DNA of 37,287 nucleotides, taken from positions 1 to 37,287 of the forward strand of contig CAOKPF010000009.1 in NCBI GenBank assembly GCA_948470565.1, read 5' to 3'. The stretch comes from an uncultured Clostridium sp. GTDB lineage: Bacteria > Bacillota > Clostridia > TANB77 > CAG-465. Position 1 is the stretch's first letter; every line of letters starts with the position of its first letter. Below, in pieces: positions 24,708 to 33,700 of the stretch. The notes under the pieces are model-generated. The model was not told the DNA's origin. It searched no databases and saw nothing but the letters and a program-made list of their open reading frames with translations. The translations under genes and the position numbers were made by a program.

Positions 24708-25003
24708 GGTGATATAATATTTCCACCAATTTTTATAATGTGCTTAGTACAGTTACTAGCTGGTAAACAGATACTCATAGGATAGCTTGTAAATATATTT
24801 CTAATAATAATTTGAGTACCGTTTTGTATAAGTATTGTAAAAAAGGTTTCACTAACTCTTACTATATTTATAACAAAATTGTCACAAAGCATAATTTGTT
24901 GTGATGTGTTTGTAACAGTAACTTCTCTTTCCGATGTATTTTTGCAACAACAATTATCTATTATACATTCACAAATATTAACTACAACATTAAAATCTTC
25001 CAT
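24704..25003 (-). CDS. Small Cys-containing protein, second gene of reverse operon
   Basis: A 99-residue protein I do not recognise. It has a Cys cluster near the start (ICECIIDNCCCKN) and a strand-rich remainder (EVTVTNTSQQIMLCDNFVIN, FFTILIQNGTQIIIRNIF). No signal peptide or membrane segment. Its ribosome site, AGGAGG on the reverse strand, overlaps the stop of the upstream gene, and its own stop overlaps the start of the next, so all three small genes form one tight operon. Cys-rich, strand-rich small proteins of this kind are common in spore coats, which is only a suggestion. Confidence 0.7.
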   Translation of the reverse strand: MEDFNVVVNICECIIDNCCCKNTSEREVTVTNTSQQIMLCDNFVINIVRVSETFFTILIQNGTQIIIRNIFTSYPMSICLPASNCTKHIIKIGGNIISP

Positions 25004-25012
25004 ATTGTCCTC

Positions 25013-25339
25013 CTATATTGTACAACACACAACTGTTTCAGCGCAGTCTATACTTGTAGCACCTACAAATATTCTTAAAGTACCATTATCAGTAGGAAGA
25101 TCAAAAATTTTATGTCCTCCGCTAGGAATAAAAAATATTAGATTTGGTATTTTATCTGGATTAGATATTTGTACCTGAGCGTTATTTGTAGAGCCAGTTA
25201 TAAATGTAAGAGTATAACCAAAACTTAATGGAATTACAGCATTTGGAGTGATATTAGTATAAACATTATCAATTCTTCTTGAAATTCCATTTTGACAAAT
25301 CCTTTGTCTAACTGCAAGAGTAAAACATATTGTATTCAT
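25013..25339 (-). CDS. Small beta-rich protein, first gene of reverse operon
   Basis: A 108-residue protein, unrecognised, predicted mostly beta: VYTNITPNAVIPLSFGYTLT, AQVQISNPDKIPNLIFFIPS and GTLRIFVGATSIDCAETVVC. It begins with a hydrophobic but Arg-broken stretch (MNTICFTLAVRQRICQ), not a convincing signal peptide, and ends CCTI. GAGGTG lies before the ATG on the reverse strand. It leads the operon running to 24465. Four Cys residues, two at the extreme C-terminus, may cross-link. Confidence 0.7.
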   Translation of the reverse strand: MNTICFTLAVRQRICQNGISRRIDNVYTNITPNAVIPLSFGYTLTFITGSTNNAQVQISNPDKIPNLIFFIPSGGHKIFDLPTDNGTLRIFVGATSIDCAETVVCCTI

Positions 25340-25365
25340 AAACTACACCTCATTGTTATATATAA

Positions 25366-25393
25366 TATATTATGATTGTAAGCTTGGACGTGT
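25366..25393 (-). promoter_or_regulatory. Possible late-sporulation (sigma-K-like) promoter
   Basis: Reading the reverse strand, CATAATATA (25374-25366) fits the sigma-K -10 form CATAnnnTA, and AC dinucleotides lie 15 and 17 nt upstream (25391-25390 and 25393-25392). It is 26 nt before the first small gene. The match is short and in AT-rich DNA. Confidence 0.3.
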
Positions 25394-25558
25394 TAAAATA
25401 ATGTATAAGTTTTGCAATTATTTATAAGTGATTAGTACTTTATTTATAATATAGTTAATTATTTTAATGTAAAAGTAGTAGTTTGTGATTACTACTAATA
25501 GTAACTTATTTTTATAAATTATGACACATATATGGTTTATTAACTGGGAGGTCTACAA

Positions 25559-25573
25559 TTTGCATATTGCAAA
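25559..25573. promoter_or_regulatory. TTGCA palindrome upstream of the -35 box
   Basis: TTTGCA-TAT-TGCAAA, a perfect 15-bp dyad 16 nt upstream of the -35 box at 25590. With the related dyad at 25629 it frames the promoter of the defence pair. The remainder of 25394-25558 holds no gene. Confidence 0.6.
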
Positions 25574-25589
25574 ATAAATGCATATATTA

Positions 25590-25618
25590 TTGACTAATTC
25601 ATATAATAGTAGTATAAT
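25590..25618 (+). promoter_or_regulatory. Sigma-A promoter of the ATPase-RloB pair
   Basis: TTGACT (25590-25595), exactly 17 nt, and TATAAT (25613-25618). The start codon at 25664 is 45 nt downstream of the -10. Confidence 0.75.
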
Positions 25619-25628
25619 TAATAATAAC

Positions 25629-25645
25629 TTGCAATATTATTGCAA
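25629..25645. promoter_or_regulatory. TTGCAATA palindrome at the transcript start
   Basis: TTGCAATA-T-TATTGCAA, a perfect 17-bp dyad beginning about 4 nt after the expected transcription start. Position suggests an operator that blocks promoter clearance, or a 5' hairpin of the mRNA. Confidence 0.6.
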
Positions 25646-25663
25646 ATTAAAAAGGAGAAGTAT

Positions 25664-26974
25664 ATGTTATTGGAATTTAAAATGAAAAATTTTAAGTCTT
25701 TTAAAGAAGAAATGGTATTTAAAATGGTTTCAAGTCAAATAAAGGACTTAGAGCATAGTTTGATAAGCAAAAATGTAAATGGAAAGAGATTTAAAATTTT
25801 ATCTTCTGCTATTATATATGGTCCAAACTCTTCTGGAAAAACAAATATAATGTGTGGAATGGAAGTATTACGTTCTATTATTTTAACTGGAAATATACAA
25901 AATAAGGAAAATAATTCTAGTTTAAACACAGCAGTAGAAGTTTTGGAATTAATTCCTAATATAGAAAATGATGAAAAAGAACCCGTGTATTTTTATATAA
26001 AGTTTTTGGCAGAAGATATGATAATAGAGTATAAATTATTGCTTGAATTGGGCTCATTTCTTGATATGAATTATGATAGGAAGATACTTAATGAAGAATT
26101 ACACATAAATAATAGTTTAATATATAAAAGAGACACTAATTTAAAAATAGGCAAAATTGAAATAATAAAGGAATATCTTATAGAAAATTTTTCAAAGGAA
26201 ACTGCTGAAAAAATAGCTAAAACTAATTTAGATGATAAAGAATTATTTCTTAATGGGATGTTTAAAACTTTATATAGCAAAAGGTTATTTGATATAATCT
26301 ATAACTGGTTTAGATTAAGTTTTAGAATTGTCTATCATTCAGATAAATTACATATTTATCCAATTACCGATGAAAATGAAAAAGAAAAAAAGCTTTATGT
26401 AGATAAAACTTTAAATGAAGCAGTAAGAGATTTTGGACTAACATCTGAAAAAATAGCTTATCCTATAAATACTGATGAGAAAGTAATAGAACCAGTATCT
26501 GTAATAGAAAAAAAGGCATCAAAGGAGAGAATTGTATTACCAGCAGAGGTATTTGAATCTTTTGGTACAATAAGATTTTTAAATATATTTCCTTTAGTAG
26601 TAAGTGCAATAGAGAATGGTATAACTTTAGTTATTGATGAATTTGACGCTTCAATTCATCCAATGGCAATTATGAATATTATTAATATTTTTCATAATGA
26701 TGAGATAAATACAAAAGGAGCACAGCTAATTTTTAATACTCATAATCCTATATTTTTAAATAATTCTTTATTACGAAGAGATGAAATAAAATTTGTTGAA
26801 AAGGAAGAAAATGGAAGTATTCATTATTCACTGTCAGACTTCGGAACTAATGGTAAAAATGGAGTTAGGAACAAAGAAGATTATATGAAGAACTATTTTG
26901 TGAGTAAATATGGTGCTATTAAAGATATTGATTTTACAGAAATATTTATTAAAAAACAAAGAAAGGATGAATAA
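25664..26974 (+). CDS. AAA/ABC-type ATPase of an AbiL-like defence pair (RloA/AbiLi-like)
   Basis: A 436-residue ATPase of the SMC/OLD-like AAA_15/AAA_21 group. It starts MLLEFKMKNFKSFKEEMVFK, the usual FKSF strand. The P-loop is YGPNSSGKTN (about 52-61), Walker B and D-loop LVIDEFDASIHP (about 322-333), and the His switch is FNTHNP. The C-terminal part contains IKFVEKEENGSIHYSLSDF, typical of RloA/AbiLi-like proteins. Paired with RloB it should act as the sensor or gate of an abortive-infection module. I start at 25664 with AAAGGAGAAG upstream; the longer TTG start lies inside the 25629-25645 dyad. The stop codon directly abuts the rloB ATG. Confidence 0.9.
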   Translation: MLLEFKMKNFKSFKEEMVFKMVSSQIKDLEHSLISKNVNGKRFKILSSAIIYGPNSSGKTNIMCGMEVLRSIILTGNIQNKENNSSLNTAVEVLELIPNIENDEKEPVYFYIKFLAEDMIIEYKLLLELGSFLDMNYDRKILNEELHINNSLIYKRDTNLKIGKIEIIKEYLIENFSKETAEKIAKTNLDDKELFLNGMFKTLYSKRLFDIIYNWFRLSFRIVYHSDKLHIYPITDENEKEKKLYVDKTLNEAVRDFGLTSEKIAYPINTDEKVIEPVSVIEKKASKERIVLPAEVFESFGTIRFLNIFPLVVSAIENGITLVIDEFDASIHPMAIMNIINIFHNDEINTKGAQLIFNTHNPIFLNNSLLRRDEIKFVEKEENGSIHYSLSDFGTNGKNGVRNKEDYMKNYFVSKYGAIKDIDFTEIFIKKQRKDE

Positions 26975-27631
26975 ATGAAAATATGTAATAAATACTACTT
27001 GTCTGTAGAAGGTGAAACTGAAAAATGGTATTTTGAACATTTGCAAAATTTAATAAACAATAATCATGATATATTACGAAGAGTAAAGTTTGATATAAAG
27101 ATAAATAAGTCAATAAAAAATAGAGCTAAATCAATAGCTGCCATATATAAAACTAAGGCATTTCATATATGTGATTATGAAAGTAATAATGATATACATA
27201 TTAAACAATTTGATCAGGTTCTAGATGATTTAAAAAATGTACCAAAAATAAATAAAAATATTGAATATAAACTAGGTTATAGTAATTTTTCATTTGACTT
27301 GTGGATTATATTACACAAAAAACAACAATTGGGTGGAATATCACATAGAAAGCAATATGTAAATGGAATTAATAAAGTATATAATGAAAAGTTTCAGTTT
27401 ATTGATGATTACAAAGAAGAAAAAAACTTTAAAAGAATATTATCCAAAATAAAATTAGAAGATGTAATTAATGCTATAAATAATGGAAACGAAATTAGAA
27501 AAATAAATGATGAAAGGTGTAATAATAAAAAGAAATATGGAAATTTTATATATTACACAGAAAATCCTGATATGACAATAAACCAATGTATCGAACAGAT
27601 ATTAAAAGAGTGTGGTGTGATAAAAAAATAA
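26975..27631 (+). CDS. RloB/AbiLii-family protein (TOPRIM-like effector)
   Basis: A 218-residue protein of the RloB family. VEGETEKWYF (about 10-19) is the family's conserved Glu motif, ICDYES supplies the acidic residue of the next strand, and SNFSFDLWIILHKK (about 104-117) is the RloB signature SNxxFxxWxLLH. The arrangement Glu, then Asp, resembles a TOPRIM metal site, so nuclease-type action is plausible but not shown. RloB partners an ATPase in AbiL-type abortive infection, which matches this gene order. Translation starts at the base after the ATPase stop, with GGATGA as a weak ribosome site, so synthesis is probably coupled. A terminator follows. Confidence 0.9.
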   Translation: MKICNKYYLSVEGETEKWYFEHLQNLINNNHDILRRVKFDIKINKSIKNRAKSIAAIYKTKAFHICDYESNNDIHIKQFDQVLDDLKNVPKINKNIEYKLGYSNFSFDLWIILHKKQQLGGISHRKQYVNGINKVYNEKFQFIDDYKEEKNFKRILSKIKLEDVINAINNGNEIRKINDERCNNKKKYGNFIYYTENPDMTINQCIEQILKECGVIKK

Positions 27632-27652
27632 ATAAGAATGTAGAATATATAT

Positions 27653-27685
27653 AAATAGACATACGCAAAATGTATGTCTATTTTT
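27653..27685 (+). terminator. Intrinsic terminator after the RloB gene
   Basis: AAATAGACATAC (27653-27664) and GTATGTCTATTT (27672-27683) form a perfect 12-bp stem with a 7-nt loop and end in T. It separates the defence pair from the NRPS. Confidence 0.85.
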
Positions 27686-27706
27686 CAGCTATTTTTAGCA
27701 TTTTTA

Positions 27707-27735
27707 TTGATTTGTTTCCTAATATTTGATACAAT
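27707..27735 (+). promoter_or_regulatory. Promoter of the NRPS operon
   Basis: TTGATT (27707-27712), exactly 17 nt, and TACAAT (27730-27735) with TG at 27727-27728, an extended -10. The NRPS start is 36 nt downstream of the -10. Confidence 0.7.
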
Positions 27736-27771
27736 ATCGTAAAGAAAATAAATTAGTTTGGTAGGTGTAGT

Positions 27772-30700
27772 ATGGAAAATAACAAGTATGAATTAACATA
27801 TCCACAAAAAAATATTTGGTTAGTTGAAAAACTAAATGAAAATACAGCAATAAATGCAATAACGGGAATTATAAATATTAAAGAAAACTTTGATGCCAAT
27901 ATATGTAATTTAGTAATAAATCAAGTAATAAAAGAAAATGATGCACTAAGAATTAGAATAAAAAATAATATAGGAAAAGTATCTCAGAATGTATCTGATT
28001 ATATGGTAGAAGATTTTGAAATTGTAGATATGTCTAGTAAGATAAAGTCAAATATAGATGTTTATTTAGATGAGTATGCTAGACAAAGTTTATCAACTAA
28101 GAATGAAAATTTATATGAATTTAAAATATTAAAGTATAGCCACAATCAAGGTGCAATACTTATGAAAATACACCATATAATATCTGATGCGTGGAGTTGT
28201 AGTCTAATTGGTACAAAGCTTATTTCATTATACGATAATTATATAGAAAAACAAAAAAGTGATGAAAAACTGCCACCAAGTTATATAGATTATATAAAAT
28301 CAGAACAAGAATATATTAATTCTGAAAAAATGATACAAGACGAAAAATTCTGGAAAGAATATTTAAGTGGTGCTAAAAGTAATGTTGGTTTAAAAAGTAA
28401 TTCACTAAGTAGCAATGTACTTGCTAAAAGATATACTGCTGATTTGGAAGAGGAGTTTAACGCAAAATTACTTACATTTTGCAAAGATAACAAAATATCT
28501 GTATATGCATTATTTATTGCAATATTGTCAGTATATATTTACAGGATAAAAGATGAAAGAGACTTTTTAATAGGAACTCCAATATTAAATAGAGCAAATT
28601 TTAAAGAAAAGCAAATAATTGGTATGTTTGTGTCAACTATACTTGTTAGAATTAAAATTGATGAACAAATTAAAGTTCTAGAACTTGCAAAAAACATATC
28701 AATTGATAACTTAAAACTATTTAGACATCAAAAATATCCATATTCAAAAATAGAACAGATAATGAAAAATGATAGAAATAATGGTCAAAAATTATATAAC
28801 ATAATGGTATCATATCAAAATGCTAGAACTAAGTTAGATAATACAAAATATTCAACTGATTGGAAATTTTCAGGTTGTATTCAAGATGAAATTGACATTC
28901 ACATAATGGACATGGATGATACGGGAATTTTAAAAATTAATTATGATTATTTAACAGATGTATTTTCTGAAAAAGAAATACGATACCTTCATACAAGGCT
29001 TATTGCAATTTTGTCAAACTTAATTAATAATCCTGATATAAATGTTGAAGAAATTGACATAATGAGTAAAGAGGAAAAAGATAAAATTTTGTTTGAATTT
29101 AATAATACCAAAACTGACTATCCTAGAGATAAAACCGTTATAGAGTTGTTTGAAGAACAGGTAGAAAAAACGCCAAATAGTATTGCTATTGTATTTGAAG
29201 ATGAAAAAATTACATATAAAAATTTAAACGAAATGTCTAATAAACTTGCAAATTATTTACGAGAAGAGAAAAAAATAGGTGTAAATGATATTGTAGGTAT
29301 TATGATGGATAAATCATCAAGATTAATTGTTACAATTCTTGCGTGTTTAAAATTGCAAGCCTGCTATATACCAATAGATAATTCATATCCTAAAGATAGA
29401 AAAATATATATGATAGAAAATTCTGGTTGCAAAATTGTTATAACTGATGAAAATGGGGATACTTTAGCTAGTGATAAAGAAATACTTAATTTAAAATATA
29501 ATGAAATAAATAATTATTCAAATTGTAATTTGCAAATTAATGATAGTTTATATAATGATAATGTATACATAATGTATACTTCCGGAACAACAGGAAATCC
29601 AAAAGGTGTAATAGTTGAAAATAAAAATATTGTAAGATTAGTAAAAAATACAAACTATATAGAGTTTTTGCCAACTGATAAGATAATACAAACAGGTTCG
29701 ATAGTATTTGACGCATCTACATTTGAATATTGGGGGGCTTTACTAAATGGGTTACCATTATATTTGATAAAAAAGCAAGAATTACTTGAACCTAGTAGAT
29801 TAAAGCAATATGTAAGTGATAACGGTATAACAATTATGTGGCTTACATCTGCACTGTTTAACCAGATGATTGGTGCAGATATAGAGATATTTGAGAATAT
29901 AAGAGTATTATTGGTGGGTGGAGATATTTTATCACCTAAACATATAAACAAAGTAAAAGAAAAATATTCAAATATAAAAGTAATAAATGGATATGGGCCA
30001 ACTGAAAATACAACTTTTTCTTGTTGCTATGAAATAAATGATACTTTTGAGGATAATATACCTATTGGAAAACCAATTGCCAATAGTAAATGTTATATAG
30101 TAGATAAAAAACAAAGGCTACTACCTATATTTGTTGAAGGTGAACTATTAGTTAGTGGAGATGGTGTTGCAAAAGGCTACTTAAATAATGAAGAGTTAAC
30201 AAACAAAAAATTTATTGCAGATCCATTTAATACTGATAATATTGCATATAAAACAGGAGATATAGCATATTTCTTAGATGATGGAAATGTATCGTTTGTC
30301 GGTAGAACAGATAATCAAGTAAAAATTAGGGGAGTTAGGATTGAATTAGATGAGTTAAAAAATGCAATTTTACAAATAGATGGAATTGATGATTGTGTTG
30401 TATTAGCTGATAAAGCGAAAAATAGCTTAACCGTATTTTATACAAGTACTAAAACTATTTCAAACGACACTATATATAATTATTTACATGAAAAATTACC
30501 AATGTATTATTTACCAAATAGACTTGTAAATATACCATATATTCCGTTAAATAACAATGGCAAAGTTGATATGAAAAGGCTTAATGAATTTTGTAAAGTT
30601 AAAAGAAATAATTCATTTAACAATGATAATACGAAATTACAAAGTGAGATAATAGATATAATTTGTAATATAAGCGGTTCAAATTTAAATGACATTTCAA

Positions 30701-33700
30701 AAAATATATATGAATTTGGTATAGACTCACTTAGTGCAATAAAACTTTCATTAAAACTTAATGAGAAATACCATACTAATTTATCGCCAAAAAACATATT
30801 TGAATTAAATACAATTGATATGATTGCAAGTTATATTCAAAATAACAGTAGTAGTATTAACTTAAAATTAGGAGCTAAACAGGATAAATATCCACTTACA
30901 GTATCACAAAGTGGGATTTTTTCTGAATATTCAATAGAACCAAATAGTTCTAGGTACAATATAGTGTTTGAAGTAAGATTTAGTAAAAAACTTGATTTGG
31001 AAAAATTAAAAAGCTCAATTAAAGAGGCCGTGTTATCACAAGATACACTGTTTACTAAGTTTAAAATTGAAGATGGACAAGTTTACCAATTTGTTGATAA
31101 CGTGGATAACTTTGATATAAGTGTGGAAAATGTAGATGAAAAAGAGTATATTGAGAGAAAAGATAAGAATATAAAAGTTTTTGATTTGTTACAAGATAGG
31201 TTATTTTGTATAAAAATGTATGTAACAGAAAGCAATATATATGTAATTTTTAATTTTCATCACATTATATTTGATGGAACATCTATATACATTTTGCTAA
31301 ATACAATAAAAGAGAACTATTGTGGTCAAGTGAAAAAATTCAAAAGTGACATATGTTTAGGACAAGTTGCAATTTTTGAACAGGAGCAAAAGAAAAGTAA
31401 TAAATATAATCAGGCTAGGGAATATTTTCTAAATATGTTTGATGGTGAGTTACCAAACAATGAACTACCACTAGATATTCCACGAAAGATAAATAAAACA
31501 TTTAATGGCAATAATATGCAGTTTAAATTAGACAAAAATATTGTAAACAAATTAAAAGAATTTGCAATAAATAATGGAGTTACTTTAAACAGTGTACTTT
31601 TTGCAATGTTTAACTTCTTACTTGCAAAATATATGTATAATGAGGATATAATTGTTGGTATTGCAAAAGATGATAGGTGTTTAAAGGAAGAGGAAAATAT
31701 CATAGGAATGTTTGTAAAGACAATCCCATTTAGAACTAAGATAGACTATCATAAAACAATAATAGATTTTGTAAAAGAAGTACATATTTCTCAAATTGAA
31801 ATGTTTGATAATGCTGTATATCCATATGAAGAATTAATAAATGAGCTAGATATAAAAAGAAATACAAATCAAAATCCCTTATTTGACATAATGTTTGTTT
31901 ATCAAAATTTTGGTATGCCTGAAATTTTAATTGATAATACAGATATTAAAATTAATACTTTAACAAATAATACATCAAAATTTGATTTAACTTGTGAAAT
32001 AATGCCAAATGGTAATGAAATTGATATAAATTTAGAGTATAATTGTGATTTATTGTATGAAGATACTATACGAAATTTTGGTATTCATTACATTAATATT
32101 TTAAATTATATGTTAGATAATACTACTGCAAGACTGTATGATATTGATATGTTATCACAAACTGAAAAAGATGTAATTTTAAATACTTTTAATGCTACTA
32201 AAGTTGATTATCCAAAGGATAGTTCTTTAGTAGAAATATTTGAAGAGTTTGCAAAAAATCAACCAGACAAAGTTGCAGTTGTATTTGAAGATAAAAAAAT
32301 TACATATGATGAACTAAACAAAAAAGCAAATAAACTGGCTAGATATTTACTTTCTAAAAATATACAATGTGGTGATTTTGTAAGTGTTATGATAGATAAA
32401 TCTATTGAATACATGATAAGTATTATAGCAATACTTAAATGTAGAGCTGCATATATTTCACTGACAAAAGAGTTACCAGATGAGAGAATGAAGTATATGA
32501 TAGAAAATGCAGGTTCCAAATTGATACTTACAACTAAAGAATATTATAGGAATGTGACAGATATAGAGATTGTAGATATAACTAAGGAAGAAATTTTTAA
32601 CAGTGATAAATTTTTAGATGAAAATTTGGAAATTACATATAATGCAAAAGATATAGTTCATATTATATATACTTCTGGTACGACTGGTAATCCTAAGGGA
32701 AATATGATAATTAATAGGGGAATAGTAAGATTAGTAAAGAATACCAATTATTTGGAGTATACTTCTGATGATGTAATGTTAAGTACTAGTACACTTACAT
32801 TTGATACGTCAACTTTTGAAATATGGGGGGCAATTTTAAATGGAATGACATTACATTTATTAGGTAAAGAGAAGGTATTAGAGCCTAGATATTATAGTAA
32901 GTATTTAGCTCAAAATAAAATTACGACTACACTTATTCCAACACCTATTTTTAATCAGTTAGTTGAAGTAGACGTAAATATGTTTTCTAATATGAGAGCT
33001 ATATATGTGGGTGGAGATGTAATGCTTTCTAAATACGCAAATAAAGTATATGAGAATTGTAAAAATGTAAAATTATATAACGTATATGGTCCTGCTGAAA
33101 ATACAGTTATATGTACAGCTAACCTAATTGATAAAAAATATGAGGGAAGTATTCCTATTGGAGCAGTTGTATCAAATAATGTATGTTATGTTGTTGATAA
33201 ATGCGAAAAATTATGTCCTGTAAAAGTTCGAGGTGATTTGTTTGTAGGTGGAGATGGTCTGGGACTTGGATACATTAATATGGAAGAGATGACTAAAGAT
33301 AAATTTGTAAATGTTGATTTTACAGATGAAAAACTATATAAAACAGGTGACCTTACATACTGGGATACAGATGGTAAGCTTAATTATTTATCAAGAATAG
33401 ATATGCAGTTAAAGATTAGGGGACAAAGAATTGAAGTATTAGAAATTCAAAATAGATTACTTGAGTTAGATAATATAAGTGAGGCAGTTATAACTGTACA
33501 TGAAAAAAATGACAAAAAGTACTTGATTGCGTATTATACTACAAATTCTGAAATAACTGAAATTGATATAAAATTGTATTTACAAAAATATTTACCTAAA
33601 TATATGATACCATATAAATTTGTAAAGCTAGAAAAAATGCCATTAAATCAAAATGGTAAGATTGATAAAAAGGCTTTACCTAAAGTAAAAGTTGTGGATA

